Source of the DNA: Apostichopus japonicus
Lineage: Eukaryota; Echinodermata; Holothuroidea; Aspidochirotida; Stichopodidae
Length of the DNA: 64,000 bases
Direction: 5' to 3'
NCBI RefSeq assembly: GCF_037975245.1
Contig: NC_092577.1
Location: 14,067,013-14,131,012 of the forward strand
Shown here: positions 1 to 12,342 of the stretch, in pieces
Position numbering within the stretch: position 1 is the first letter of the stretch
How the letters are laid out: every line of letters starts with the position of its first letter
Notes under the pieces: model-generated
Seen by the model: only the letters and a program-made list of their open reading frames with translations
Told to the model about the DNA's origin: nothing
Databases searched by the model: none
Made by a program: the position numbers and the translations under genes

Positions 1-595
1 GAAGGCCTCCTATAAGCCATATATGTGCACATTAAATTTTTCTACTACATGTATATGCATGCAGCTGTTTGACAAAAGCCATCTATGTGAACTTGCCTTT
101 CTCAAACATTTTGCTGCAGATCGGATATATTTGTTTTATGATTGATAGTGTTCAGGCAGGGATCAACAGGGATGTTAGGGAGTTGTTTACCCTCCTCCCC
201 CCCCCCTGTTTTTTGAACCACTTACAAAGAAGTATAGTAATTATTAGCATAACCAGGCTAACCTGTGTACAGTAGACCTAATTTATATCCTACAATACCC
301 CAATATGCCTCACAATTTCACATCTAAAATTTGATTTTTTTTTTTCTGGGAGCGACCCCCCCCCCCAGTCCCCCTTCTCCTGCCTATATGGGGGTCATAT
401 TCACGACCTCAGGGTCACACCTTCCTCCTCTTAAAATCCTGATTCCTCCTTCTGGTCTAACACCCTTCTGTCACAAATACTGAAACATAATATCAGAGAA
501 TAAGTTATTTTTGGTATCACATAGCAGTTTGCTATGCACAAGTGCATAGATATATAGCAGTTTTGTACATATAGAGTATTAGCCAACATTTTAAA
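1..595. other. gene-free flank
   Basis: AT-rich DNA with homopolymer C runs near 200 and 357. No exon-like reading frame, repeat boundary or RNA gene could be recognised. Confidence 0.5.
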
Positions 596-632
596 TTAGG
601 AGAACCAAAAATTTATACACCTCCAAATTGTA

Positions 633-865
633 TGTATATGTGATCTTCCCGCAAGCAGGAACTCGCGAAAGAAGCCATGGAGGCTTATAGACTCGCAAGC
701 TGACCGAAGCCAATCTCTCGGCACACATTCATTTAACGTCCATGTCAGGAAGTTGTTATTGAACAACACCCTTGCCAGACGACACACATTGCTGTCGGCG
801 GGGAATCGAACCGGGGATCTCATGACTGGGAGACGCCGGCGTTAACCACTAGGCTATACACTCCG
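633..865 (-). mobile_element. tRNA-derived SINE, family A, copy 1
   Basis: Read on the minus strand, the element starts near 865 with a tRNA-like head. Box A resembles TAGCCTAGTGGTTAACG and box B resembles GGTTCGATTCC, the two internal RNA polymerase III promoter boxes. A body follows that is shared with copies near 4868-5077, 26299-26529 and 43911-44120; its common words include GTCGTCTGG, TCGGTCAGCTTGCG and TTCGCGAGTTCCTGC. The 3' end runs into a GTAT-rich simple repeat, which also follows other copies and probably serves as the tail. The head is diverged from a functional tRNA and lacks a full cloverleaf, so it is not a tRNA gene. Confidence 0.85.
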
Positions 866-1900
866 CCAAATTATATCTAGAATTTCAAATAATGGTCACT
901 CATATTCTAATTTACTCATTTACTCAAAAGTCATTTTTTAATTTTTCTTCACTGAAGAATGTGAATTGTTTAATTTGTAACAGTATTTGATGTCAGGGAA
1001 ATAGAATATTTAGAGTATGTAGAACCACCAGGAAAGAACTTGTCAAATTTGCTGTAATCTTTTATCTTCATCCTGATGCAGGGTTCCTTGAAAAAAATCA
1101 TAAAGATGCAAATCATGTAATATAAAGTTGTAATAACCATGTTGATTATAAGCATCCATGATACAAATGAAGATATGTGGCCTAATAAGTAGCAAAAAAA
1201 CAAGGATACTAAAAAGGGACACAACCAAAATTCAAAATTATTGTTAAGCCCCTTTCCCCTCACCACCCCCACCCCGATGCTGTTAAGAGAATTATCGAAA
1301 GAGTGCGCTTAATGAAGGTCGGTTTGCGACATGTTCACAAAGTTTGTCCTGTTTCTGGTCAACTGTCACATCAAAATGTCCCTTAACCATTTTTATGTTG
1401 TCTTTTCCATTGGTTTTATGTGCAAGCTCATAAACATAAATACAAGACAGGGCTGTTCGTTAATACATCCCCGTGATATTTTATACGGTTATAGCCTCTC
1501 ACCGGAAATATCTGTCCTTAGTATAAATACACGGCCCCTGTTACGTTTCCAGAAGCACCGCGTAGCAGCCCATTGTAAGGAATGTTTGGTATGTTGGTGT
1601 CATATTTATGATCGAAAGAGATTCCTTTTGTCACCCACACGGCTAGGTTTGGTTTTTCACACAGTGGTGTATCATTCCATCTCATATTACAGTAGGTTGC
1701 CAAGGAACTGGTCGCTGGGTTTGTAGATTCCTTTTGGTAATTTTTTTTAATTTTTTTTTATTTCTGTTTTTTTTTTGGGGCATCATAATTTTTGGTGTAT
1801 TTATTCCTGGGCTTAGTGCGTGCTAATATTGTGATGTTTGAGAACCACTATAGATGTTCTTCAATGTTAACTACAGTGCACCTATGTTTCAGGTGTAAGG
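866..1900. other. gene-free DNA
   Basis: Only short chance reading frames, T-rich tracts near 1740-1780 and a G run at 1902-1915. No exon with splice sites and no element boundary was found. Confidence 0.45.
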
Positions 1901-1954
1901 TGGGGGGGGGGGGGGAGGAGAAGGACACAAGAAATACTGGGATAACTTCTATGG

Positions 1955-2470
1955 TTTGTGAGTGATGCTGTTTTTATGGGGGGGGTGGGGGTGATAATGC
2001 TGTTATCTTCCATTGTGAAGGAGGGCAGGGTGGGGGAGGGCTCACACTGTTGCACACTTTCTTTGGTTTGGGATAAGATTGTTTTCGGTTATTGTGGGAG
2101 AGATGGTTACACTGTTATCTTTGGTTTTGGGGTAACACTGTTTTATGTGATTGTGGGGGAGCGGGAGGTGGAAGGGGTGGGGGGGGGGTCATAGCGTTAT
2201 CTATGATGTTTGGGTGATACTGTTTGCTGCAATTGTGGGGTGGGGGGAGGGAGTTGTACTGTTTTTCTGATTGTGGGGGAGAGGGGTCTCTGTTATCTTT
2301 AATCTGTTATTTCTGATTGTGGGAAAGGGATGGGGTGGGGGGGTTGATGACATTCTTAGTTCCAAGGCAGCAGGGAAGGAAGGGAATGTTAGAAGAAATG
2401 GAAGTTGGAAGGAAGGCTTGGGGAGGAAAGCGGAAGATGAAGCATGTGCGGGGGGGGGGGGAGGGTGTGG
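1955..2470. repeat. degenerate G-rich minisatellite
   Basis: Imperfect units of roughly 55-60 bases alternate words such as ACACTGTTATCTTTGG and GATTGTGGGGGAG, with G runs of 6-12. The plus-strand reading frames across it are glycine-rich by-products of the repeat. The clustered G runs could form G-quadruplexes on the plus strand. Confidence 0.7.
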
Positions 2471-2599
2471 TATTATCTGGTAAGTTTGTCCATCTTGTTC
2501 CTACGATGAGTAAAATTGTGATGTTAGGAGATCACTCTTCCTCCAAAATGTCAGAAATGTGCCAAAAAAGACATGCAATGTTACTTAACATGTAAGATG

Positions 2600-3530
2600 T
2601 CAATTTCATCTCATTTTTCAATTTTGTTTATCATTATTTTTTTGTTTATCATTATTTTTTTTTTTATTTCTTAGTATTCAATTAAGGAATTTGGAAGTTA
2701 TATATGTTTTATAAGTTTTTCAAGGTGTGATCAGATAGCTGTTATTGCAGGTCAGTTAATAGCTTCAAGAAAAGAATAATGTTTTAAAATTTGAAGGAAG
2801 ACTTTGGAAATTATATCATTTTTAAACCTGATATTATTACGACACACAAAAATGCATTTAATTTAGAGATAAACTTACCTTATGAATTGACCTTTTATTT
2901 TTAGGTGACGAAATCGAATGATTGCAATGTATTCTGATAATGTTAAATGAAATCCATATTTATAGTATTAGTTTTGTTGTTGTAATTTATTCAAAAAAAC
3001 AGCTATATCTTGGTCAGACAAATTTTTGGTTAAAAAAAAAGGTTATGTATCCCAGCATTTAAATAGTCATAAAAAATGTTTTTTAGAATCTTTCTACACA
3101 TATTTGCCTGTTTTTTTGTTTTTTTTGAGAGGGGGGGGGGGTTGTTTAGATGTACTGGCTAAATGATTATGAAGAGAAGGGTAGTGAAAGTATAAAAGTG
3201 TGCTAAGTAAAACTAGTAGCTCAGTCATTCAACGTACTGACTGCCATAACTTCCATCACTGGAATATGAAATATAGTTTAAAAGTTCAATTGGCTATGTT
3301 TTCATTGTCATGTGATCTTCTAAGTTAATATATTATGAGTTTACCGATAAAGTAATATAGAAAGATTTTCTTTTTGTGATAATTTATTTTGAGGTCTGTT
3401 TTCATTACAAAGCCGAAATATTCCAACTTTTTATGATAAGCTTCAAATACAAAAATGACCCTTGAAATATGAAAAGGAGATGACCTCTATAGCTTCTTGT
3501 GTTCCTGTGTCTAGTAGAGTTACAGGTGAT
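2600..3530. other. gene-free DNA
   Basis: AT-rich sequence with T and G homopolymers (a G run near 3131). No gene or repeat family was recognised. Confidence 0.45.
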
Positions 3531-3537
3531 AAACTGA

Positions 3538-3630
3538 AAGGTGGGGGACGGGGAGATGGGGGGGGGAAGATGGGAGGGGGAGATGGGAGATGGGAGGGGG
3601 AGATGGGAGGGGGAGATGGGAGGGGACTCA
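3538..3630. repeat. GGGAGATGG-type short tandem repeat
   Basis: About seven imperfect copies of GGGAGATGGGAGG-like words. Overlapping proline/serine-rich minus-strand and glycine-rich plus-strand reading frames come from this purine-rich tract and are not genes. Confidence 0.8.
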
Positions 3631-3639
3631 AAGGGCTGC

Positions 3640-4840
3640 AGACCCACAGCTTGGTGTCAATTAGAGGGGCCTGCCGGGAAATATAGGATAAAACGTAATT
3701 CGTTCTTATTTCGGTAATACTCATAAGGTAATCTGCAGACTTCAAAGAAGGAGGGAGTGATGTAATTGACTCAGGGGCCAGACCTTGTTCTTGGTGTCAC
3801 CTGTGACTGTTACTACAGATTTGACTTCCAACTGCATATACAAACCCCACAATTACCTCTACTAATGCACAACGATGCCACTATGTAGCTGTTGTGCTAC
3901 AGTTTATGGCATAGAAGTAGTTTGAAGCTTTAAAATAACCCTTAAATATCCTGGAAATCAAGTAGTGGCCTTTCATGTCCGGCGCTTCAACACATCATAC
4001 ATTTCCGTCCGCAACTTGCAAATAGATGATTCTTAGTTTTTCTGTCACGCAACCGTCCAAATTTGGAGGCTAAAAAAATACGAATTTGCTGTTCTTTTAT
4101 TAAAATTGACCCTGTTTGTGAGTTAAAATTGTGTAGGGTTGCGATTTCTTGGAACAGGGGGCCTCTTGCTGAACTGTTATGGAGTAAAATTTAAATTATT
4201 GCCTATGATTTTACCGACGCGTATGCCACTTTGCGACGGACTGGACGATATGAATAAATGGAGTCAATGTGCTCGAAGAGAATTTAACAATGGTTTAGCT
4301 ACTATTTTGTTCTAAACTGGTAGGCCATTATCAGACGCCTCAAAACGGCCAAAAAGGCTGTTTAGCGGGAATTTTCATTTTCCTTCGGTCAAGGAAACTT
4401 TACACACACATAAAAACGCCAAACTGGCCACCATGACTAGCGCTGAAGAATTTTAAAGGTACATTCATGTGGTCAAATTTAATTGTTTAATAAAATATGT
4501 TTAACACTTTTCTGAATTAGTAGGATAAAACCACATCCTGTTAACAAGTTTACAATACGAAGACAAAATTTCTTTTTTGAAAGAGTCTATTTGATCAGCG
4601 GAAATATTATTCCAAGTGAAACTTACATGATGGCAACTAAGAGCTTCCATACTTGGACAAATATACGACATGTGTTCATACAGAATGTGATAATAATGTG
4701 ATTACTTACTATGTACGACATGTGTTCATACTGCTATGTGATTACTTACTCTGCAGCAGGACCAGTTTATTACAGATTATCACCGGTGTATTCATGCTTT
4801 TTTCCTACAGAAATGCACATTACATCCTACATACTGTAAC
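3640..4840. other. gene-free DNA
   Basis: No supported exon. A short direct duplication at about 4667-4750 repeats the word TACGACATGTGTTCATAC. Nothing else was recognised. Confidence 0.4.
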
Positions 4841-4867
4841 TATGTATGTATGTATTTATGTTTGTAA

Positions 4868-5077
4868 GACCCTCCTGCAAGCAGGAACTCGCAAAGAAGC
4901 CATCATTGGTTTATCAAAGCCGCAAGCTGACCAAAGTCAGTCCCTTAGATTCATCTTTTAACGCTGATTGGGAATTGTCAATTGTCAACAACTTTGTAAC
5001 TGGACGACATACATTAATTTTGGAGTGACTCGAACTCGGGAAAGGCACCGGCGTCAACCACTGAGCTAACACTCCCT
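4868..5077 (-). mobile_element. tRNA-derived SINE, family A, copy 2
   Basis: On the minus strand the tRNA-like head begins near 5077, with GTGTTAGCTCAGTGGTTGA as box A. Box B is partly damaged: a deletion removes bases between the GGTGCCTTTC and CGAGTTCGAG words relative to the 26.3 kb copy. The body ends in the shared TTTGCGAGTTCCTGCTTGC word near 4868-4890, and a TACA/TGTA-rich tail lies at 4838-4860. Confidence 0.85.
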
Positions 5078-5099
5078 TTTACTATAAACTATAAACAAA

Positions 5100-5720
5100 T
5101 AATATAAAATAAAAACTATAAAAAAAAAACTTTAAACAAATATTCTAGTTTGATAGCGTTGCAGTATTTAATACTTAAGATCACGAACAGCTTATCTTCG
5201 CAAAAAAAAAAAGAAAGAACAGCAGCTACGTTGATCAACCTTTTCCCTGCTGAGATGAATTCTTTGACTATAGAAACGGCGCCGGAAACCGCGAGGAGCT
5301 TGGTGTAAACAGTGGTAGCTTTTTCAACTGGGAATAGGAATCGAAGGTAGGGATTAAGGATCAGTGTATGACCAACCCCTGCCAGATCTGCTATCCATGC
5401 CCTACTGCCAAAAAAAAAAAAAAAAACAATTAAAAGAAAGCAGCTACATAACAAGGGGGTGTCGGCATAGGCGCCTAATTTGATGGGGATGGGGGGGGGG
5501 GGCTGTAACGACTTGCCCGAAAAATATAAACAACATATATTGCGCGCTCCGCGCGCGTCCAACATGTTAATGTACATATCAAATAGACTTTTTCATTAGT
5601 TATGGCGAATTAGTCATGGCTATCGTACTACATAAAATTTTCTTCAATATGTAATTATTTAGAGAGGTAGCAAAGGTATTTGCACGCTGGTTAAATACAG
5701 ACATGGTAATACTACAACAA
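5100..5720. other. gene-free DNA with A and G homopolymers
   Basis: A 153-codon minus-strand frame at 5116-5577 crosses A18 and G10 homopolymers, has no recognisable domain and no splice context, and is judged non-coding. No element ends were found. Confidence 0.5.
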
Positions 5721-5734
5721 CAAACAAAGCTTCC

Positions 5735-5895
5735 GAAAGTAATTTTTTCATCGCGAAATTTTGATGTAATTATCGAAAATTCATGAGATTAAATTCCTAA
5801 ATTTCGTGATGTAACGTCGAAGTTTCGTCATTTTCAATCAAATTTCAAGATTTTAAATCGAAATTTCGAGATTAGCATTCAAATTATTCGATTAT
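5735..5895. repeat. degenerate palindromic AATTTCG repeats
   Basis: About five diverged units built on GAAATTTCGAGATTA and its near-complement recur at irregular 25-35 base spacing. The unit is itself partly palindromic. This type of sequence is common in MITE-like repeats, but no target duplication was found. Confidence 0.5.
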
Positions 5896-6149
5896 CATTT
5901 GTTCGATATTACAATGTCCATAAAAGCCACCGTACATTTATGACGCACGATTCCAAATAGAGGTCACTATTCCTCTTTATGTACACAGGTAAATGATCTG
6001 TTTACGTATAAATCGCGGATTATGATTTTCTCCTCGGAAAGCATGACATTGGATTTGTTGCGTTTATTCGGTGACTTGATTGTATGAAAATAGACAAACT
6101 TAATATTAGTTTACGTGTAAAAGCATGGAGACCTTACGTCCTTTAGTAG

Positions 6150-7166
6150 CACTGGCGGATCCAGGGCCTTTGTTTGGGAGGGGCCAAAGTGGCATTAGAG
6201 TGATATGCGGGAGGGGTCTAAGGGGAGGGGGTGCCCCCTCCCCTTTGGAAAATTTTCTATTGCTGAATGCCCTCAGATGCAATTTGGTGCGACAAAAGTG
6301 TACAATGGTGATGTTAATTTACTTCTAAAAAAAATGTTTCCCAGGTGTAATTTTGTAAAATATTTATAAAACAAAGTTGGGATCATCTTTCTCAAGAAAT
6401 TTTATTTCTCATAGGTTATAAATTTCTTACAACCAGCCTGTAACTGCAAAATGGTGTTAACCACTGTAAATCCTCATGCTCATACATTTACATAGCTCCC
6501 AACTCTTGAGAAGGCAAATGCTGGTCCATGCCACGAATCGCCGTCCTGGGGGAGGGGTATAAGGGGAGGGGGTGTCCCCCTCCCCTTTTGATTTTTTTTG
6601 GAATCCTGGTGATGCCTACATGTAAAATGGTGGCACTTAGAAAGGCTTTTGTCACCCAAAATTTTCTGAGAAATATCCATTTTTTGTGTGTAACATCAAT
6701 AAATTGAATAGTAGGTGATAATTCATTCTTTCCCGTGGCATGAAAATGTTCGCTGCTCGCCCCAATGAAAAGATATATAGGCTAATTTGAGGTTCAAATG
6801 ATGCTGTAAAGGAGGTTTAATACTCTATTATGCTAAATGCTAAAGAAATGATGGTTGCTAAGTCAAAATTTGATGCAAATTTTTTTTATGTATACTTGAC
6901 AATTACAATGCGGTTTTTTCGGACGCTTGTGCGGGTCAGCGGGTTTGGGTGTTAGAATGCGGGTCTAATTCCCGCGAATTGCGGGTCAGTTGGGAGCTCT
7001 GCATTTAATTTTAAACCAGAAAACGAAATGGTTTAGACTAGTCTACCACTGCTATTCCTCTCGATTTTTTAAATTTCCAATCATATGATTTAGCGGATGT
7101 TCGGAAACACTTTTTGGCTCACCTTGGGGGGGGGGGGGGGCATGGCCCCCATTGGATCCGCCAGTG
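6150..7166. mobile_element. non-autonomous hAT-like DNA transposon
   Basis: The element is bounded by terminal inverted repeats, CACTGGCGGATCCAGGG on the left and the complement of CACTGGCGGATCCAATGG on the right. A perfect 8-bp duplication TTTAGTAG lies at 6142-6149 and 7167-7174. The 8-bp duplication and CAGTGGCG-type ends are hallmarks of hAT transposons. It contains no transposase frame and is 1,017 bp long. It carries two GGGGAGGGGG/CCCCTCCCC hairpin segments (6220-6250, 6548-6587) and a G17 run beside the right end. Related internal hairpins occur in the elements near 48.4, 58.1, 60.6 and 62.0 kb. Confidence 0.9.
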
Positions 7167-7426
7167 TTTAGTAGTGCAGCAAGATTCATCGATCAACAAG
7201 ACGTGGAGAACGTGCCTATACTTCCAGCCAATCAAATTACTATAATATTAGGTCACAAGATGAATTTTACCAATAGCTATACAACAACATATACTTTTCC
7301 AGTAGACACCGAAATGGCGGTGCATAGGAAGACCCCGATAAATAGTAGAAATTGACGCGCAAGATAAAAGCTTGCTAAATATATATCTACATTATTTGTG
7401 CCTGATTTTGACTGAGTAGGCCTTAA

Positions 7427-7612
7427 AGGGTGTGAAGACTCGCGCACATATATATTGACTGTACACTAGTGTCTAATTACCGACGGTAGCAAGCTGTGTG
7501 TGTATTTTTCTGGAATCGATGGTGGGGTCTAACACTTCTGTTACACCTCATTCGAAACTTGGTCAGATTAACCGGCACGAGACGTTTCTTTGTTCGCGAG
7601 TCTTCACACCCT
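7427..7612. mobile_element. TTAA-flanked MITE
   Basis: A 186-bp element with terminal inverted repeats of about 20 bp, starting AGGGTGTGAAGACTCGCG. TTAA lies at both ends (7423-7426 and 7613-7616), as expected for a TTAA target duplication, and CC/GG flank this again. TTAA targeting is typical of the piggyBac and Kolobok superfamilies, and the sequence cannot decide which mobilised it. It has no coding capacity. Confidence 0.85.
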
Positions 7613-7616
7613 TTAA

Positions 7617-9949
7617 GGATACCACATAGCGTACATGAATGCTGTTCAGGCTTGCTGCACTGCAGCTGCCCTGGGAAAAGTTGCGCAAGCCCATAATAGT
7701 AAGAGCTAGGTGTAAAATGAATATCGTGTGCGCGTGCTATATTTGGAAAGGTCTGGCAAGTTTTCACACTAGTTTGGAGGAGATTTGGTCATAAGATGCA
7801 TTACAGTTTATTGATAAGCCTCAATTAAAATAAATGATTTGTGGTGCGAATCAATACATCCTTAGCTCCAGTCCTGGTTAATCCCAGGCTTGAATCCAGG
7901 ATTTTATACTGTTAGGGCTAGACCCTGGAGTCGTTTATGCTGGATTCCGAAGTTCACCCAGTAATAACATTGTGTGAGGCTGGAAAGTGGTGGGTACACA
8001 TCCCCTCAGATGGGATCCAGTCCCAAATCCCTTACCATAGGCCTTGTGTACCATAAAAGTGTAGGGCCCCATACTGCAGATGACTAGTGTACAGTTGCAA
8101 CGTACATGATATGCAATACTCCATACCAGTTAAAGAGCTGAACTTACTTTCATGGCTAAACTTAAACTATGCATATTTATCACCCTGTGACGTACAGTAT
8201 AACACTAACGTTCTTAAAGGGCTCACATTGTTACCAAGTTACAAAGTGTAGGGTCAGGAGAAAGAAATGGCAGACAAAATGCAGAATAATTGATATTTTC
8301 TTGCAAAAGAACAACAAACAAGAAAACGTTTGTTTAATACTATCAACATCACATATATAACGATGAAGTTGTAAATTTAAAACAGTACAACATAACTTAT
8401 GAGTACTTGTAGGAATTCTTCACCCACGTCTTGAGCACAAATCAAACTATGGTTTTATGCTGTTTTGTAGTAATTTGTTATACAAACCTTCATCAGTTCA
8501 GTAATTTTATGCAGCAAGTGAAAACATCAACTTAGTACACTGAACTGTCTGTATAACAGGTCAAAAGTCTTGTATCTTGCTACCTTTCCTGTAAACGTGT
8601 CAATTGTTGGTACCCTCAGTTTTGTACCCTCAGTTTTGATAAGAGTTTTGGAACAGATGGCAATGTTACTGTCTTGGTCAAGAAGATGTACATGTTATAG
8701 CATATTTATGTGTCACATGACCAAAATAATGATCTCCTTTGCATTCATACCAGTGTTTACACAGGTTATCTACCCGGTTCCTAATTTGTTACCTGAATCC
8801 TTTAAATTTGTTTATTGAATGTGTATATTCCTTTCTTTTACTTTTTAAGAAGTTTGAAAATGTTTCAAAAGCTACAAATGTTTAATATAACAGGTTAATT
8901 GAGAGAAACAAATGCAAATTGAAATTAACGAACATGTATGAACATGGAAACATTGTCAGAGAAAAATACACTTGATATATTATAGCATTCAATTTGCAAT
9001 TTATTGATAATAGCTATACCAGAAGGTTAATAGACAAATTTCTGAGTACCCTGATACCTGACGGGTAACAGCCTTGGGTACCCGGTTCCCAATTTTTGGT
9101 ACCTGTGTAAACACTCATTCATACTGTATGTAGTATCCCATGATATTGTAAGTTGAGACTGGCCTCATTTGACTTTTACAAGGTGCTCATTACAGCAGCT
9201 GTTGTTTAATGTGTTTCACTTCTTACAACACACAGTCACTTCAGTTCTCATCACATGTAAACATGCAATGAAACAGTGGCTAGTCATGCTACCGTATGAA
9301 GATACATTTCAAACATCTAACTTAAAATAATATTCAAAAAGGATTTATAACGCATACATATCCACTCTGTTAAAGGATTTTAGCAAGATTTTAGCATAAA
9401 TATGAATCTGAAAATGAACTGAGAGGTTGCTTGTCAGTTCAGAGCAAACAGTATATACTGGCCCTATACACATGACACCCGCTAACATTTCATCAACCAT
9501 TATACATCACAGCTTTGACTGACAATATCATGGAATAGATGGTACTGGTAAAGAGACCTTATCCTTGTCTTGTATTAGGATAAATGTAACTTGTGGAGAT
9601 TACACTATAACTACTCACAGCCACATTGTCACGGTACCTTCATGTACAGTATATGTATGTACTCAATATGTTTACATCAATCAAGATCAGTCTCAAACAA
9701 GCAGCCAAATAGTTCCAGTGTTTCCTTACGACCAGGCTCAATTCCTTTCAGCACCTCTGTCTGCTAGATCCAACTTTCACAAAATCTTCAGGTATGTATG
9801 TTATCATCCATGAACCATCATTCCTAGCTTGCCAATTGCCATGCAATTCATCCTACTGGTGGTCTTGATACAAAGACCGTCAAGCTGTACCTCTGTCAAC
9901 GTCCTGAAATATTATCGAATAATAATTTCTTTCAGATTGCAAAACCTCC
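7617..9949. other. gene-free DNA downstream of GEMIN7
   Basis: No exon-like frame. This lies 3' of GEMIN7 on the minus strand and may include its 3' UTR, but no confident poly(A) signal was chosen. Short GGTACC-containing words recur at 8610-8640, 8770 and 9075-9105. Confidence 0.4.
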
Positions 9950-10213
9950 TCATGGAGTGCTTGGGAATGCAAAGGAAATAATATCTCTGGTTCTTATAAT
10001 CGCTTCTGGCACGATGCCCATCGGTGTTTCCAGAGCTGAGACATGTATTCGGAGGAAATCGATATCCATTGTTCCAAACTTTGCATTGACAACCAGACCA
10101 TTGTGCATCCTGAAGACTGCAGCCTCATTTCGCTGGGCCACTAGACACTGGAGAAACCGTCGTCTGAGGAAAGCCCTGTCTTCCTGATCGGTATTATTCA
10201 CATTAGGATTCAT
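9950..10213 (-). CDS. GEMIN7: Gem-associated protein 7 (Gemin7)
   Basis: This uninterrupted 87-residue frame matches the Gemin7 family from end to end. Gemin7 adopts an Sm-like fold, pairs with Gemin6, and works in the SMN complex that loads Sm rings onto spliceosomal snRNAs. Visible family features are the N-terminal helix RRRFLQCLVAQ (residues 17-27), the strands around FRMHNGLVVNAKFGTMDID (34-52), LETPMGIVPEAIIRTRDIIS (62-81) and a short C-terminal tail. The human protein is about 131 residues; the missing length is the variable N-terminus. The ATG lies 12 bases after a good acceptor (minus-strand TTTGATTTACAG, exon beginning at 10225). The coding region is therefore one exon preceded by a 5' UTR intron. 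A matching donor (GTGAGT, plus-strand 11053-11058) suggests a noncoding exon starting near 11059-11140. The gene is divergent from TTC39C. No frameshift or stop is seen. Confidence 0.93.
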   Translation of the reverse strand: MNPNVNNTDQEDRAFLRRRFLQCLVAQRNEAAVFRMHNGLVVNAKFGTMDIDFLRIHVSALETPMGIVPEAIIRTRDIISFAFPSTP

Positions 10214-10225
10214 TGCTTAATAACT

Positions 10226-11058
10226 CTGTAAATCAAAGAGAGAGACAAGAGAACCAAAATAAACCATTAATAATCTGCTTAAACATCCAATGCAGACATC
10301 CTGTGTAGGTAAAATAAAAAGTTAGAGGGGGGGGGGGGGGGCTGAGGTTTCTATCCCAGCAGATTGAATCTTCTTCAACGGCAAATTGAAATGGAAACTG
10401 ATTAAGAACACATTAAAAACTAGACACACGGATAGACAATTAAATTGGACCAATGAATACAGTAAATAAAGACTAAACAAAGGAGATCAAACAGTTCTAA
10501 CTCTGTAGGAAGGCAAGCAGCATGTCAATGTAAAATCCAAGCCAACCTTATTGCAAGTTGAGGAAAAATGTCAAGGATAGCAATCTGTGTAAATGTTTGT
10601 TCACAGTTAAAAGATCCACTGAGCTGGTATCAATGTGCAATATCTCTAGCAAACTAATTTTTTACACAACATTTGAATATTTAAGAAATGGTCAGATTCG
10701 GCTTTTCAAAACATCCTACATAAATTAAGAACACACCCAAGACTACTGTAGTTATGTATAGCTTTTACTAGTTGTAGGCTAGTCCTACTCTTTTCAATAT
10801 TCCTAGGCCAGGCTACATGATTTTCACACAAGATGGAGGTTGCCTAGCTAGGCCTATTGTCTTTTCTAATTAGTAATTACATAGTCATTGGGCGCGCCTG
10901 TAGGCTAACTTGGATTCTTGGAACTGTTATAGTCAGACCTAACTGTAGTGTTAGGAAAGTAAGCAATGGCCACTGCTCCCCTACACCCTAACTTAGTCTT
11001 ATTCTTAAATAGTACTGTAGGCTACCGGCCTCTCCTTCACATCAGTGACACGACTCAC
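10226..11058 (-). other. likely GEMIN7 5' UTR intron
   Basis: Inferred from a minus-strand acceptor, AG at 10226-10227 after a pyrimidine-rich tract, and a donor GTGAGT at 11053-11058. A G run and a decayed Penelope-like terminal motif (10341-10382) lie inside it. Transcript reads would settle the exact donor. Confidence 0.5.
10341..10382 (-). repeat. decayed Penelope-type terminal motif
   Basis: On the minus strand it reads TTGAAGA, a degraded stem, then AGAAAC-CTCAGC. This is a diverged copy of the hammerhead-like motif found more intact at 32426-32512 and 63461-63499. The conserved CTGA has mutated to TTGA, so it is unlikely to fold actively. Confidence 0.45.
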
Positions 11059-11688
11059 CACTGGCCTGAACTTGCTGCTAACATAAATACTGAAAGCTTT
11101 CCGTAAGTTTTCTCACAATAGTTACAATATGCCAGATGGTGGCTTTGCATAAAGTGGAGCAGATTTTTCTTAGTTATAACAATTCGCAGAAGTGGTGCCT
11201 GAACACGTTAGAGATTGTTTGTAAGTTGTGTGCGCCAAAGAACTATGGTGTGCGCAGATCACATAAATTCATACATTTTGTGGTTGCATGCAGACTTAAA
11301 ACATACTGGGGACCGTGCACATCAGTAGTTCTTTCAAGTACATTGTGTTTCATTTTAATGACTGAACTTTCATGAACATGTATGAATGTATAGAAAAACT
11401 ATCATTTTCAAATTATTTTATAAAATATAACTGTTGAAAAATAACCATGATAATTTAGAAATGAGTTTGACAATTTTTACTTCTCGCTCGGTTAGTTGAT
11501 GTACCTACATATATTTCTGGACATCGCAATGCAGCTAGAAAACGTACGAACTATGAAGTACCATGTGACTTGCTTCTCCGCGCTACTACCAAAGAAGTAT
11601 TTATTACTTCCTTGAGCACAACCGTATCCTTCTGTACCGATTCATGTAATTTGGAAATAGGCTTCTACTAGCATTTGGTTCCATGTCT
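11059..11688. other. region upstream of GEMIN7; candidate promoter interval
   Basis: Contains the candidate noncoding first exon of GEMIN7 at its left side. No TATA box or CpG-rich block is obvious. It lies between GEMIN7 and the left end of the MULE at 11699 and may carry promoter sequence for the divergent pair (inference). Confidence 0.3.
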
Positions 11689-11698
11689 ATGTATTTAA

Positions 11699-11761
11699 GG
11701 CTGAGGTTAGTTCCAAGGTGTTTCGACAACAGAGAAGTTGACCTGTGACGTACTTCCGTTT
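11699..11761 (+). repeat. MULE left terminal inverted repeat
   Basis: Begins GGCTGAGGTTAGTTCCAAGG, continues through the GTGTTTCGACAAC core and ends near TACTTCCGTTTT. The inverted partner is at 18362-18426. Confidence 0.9.
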
Positions 11762-12342
11762 TCAAGAGCCCTCTCTAGTATTGCTATGGCAATGGCGCGA
11801 AATGGAAAGTGTAAATTACTTGTACAAGTTGTTGATGACGGCTACTCAGGCTGAAGATTAACCTGAAGATGACGGCAACTGGGCAGCATGGGTTTGAAGC
11901 CTGGACGTAAAGATTAGACCTAAATGTATGCTTTTGACTTGAACTTTTAACGTTTGAGAAAATTATATGAGCCAGGCTTTGTTGCAGGTTGTAGCTGCCA
12001 CAGCTTAGGCCCCAAGACGTACTGTAGCCCTAACGGCATAACCGTTAGCCTAGTAATGGTTGGTGGATTACTCTGTTGAACAGCTATGTTTAAACGAAAT
12101 TGGGGGTCAATGGGGGCAGGCATAAATTTTGATAAGGATTATATTTCTAGTGGAGGTGCTTATAGGTGTTTTGAAAGGAAGGAAAGTCATTTCTAATAAT
12201 ATCAGGAGGCATGCTAAGGAGTAAGGTACACCTAGGCCTAGTTACACTTACACTACAGGGATAAGCTGAAGATTGTCTTTACCAATGCTAGAAGTATTTG
12301 TAAAATTTTTGCTGAATTTACTGTTCTTCTTGAGGATCTGCG

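Noticed and set aside
3405-3745. Proline/serine-rich minus-strand frames
   Set aside because: They are translations of the GGGAGATGG simple repeat, with no conserved flanking sequence.
5116-5577. 153-codon minus-strand frame
   Set aside because: It crosses poly(A) and poly(G) tracts, has no recognisable domain and no exon structure.
9957-10187. 76-codon plus-strand frame
   Set aside because: Antisense shadow of the conserved GEMIN7 coding exon.
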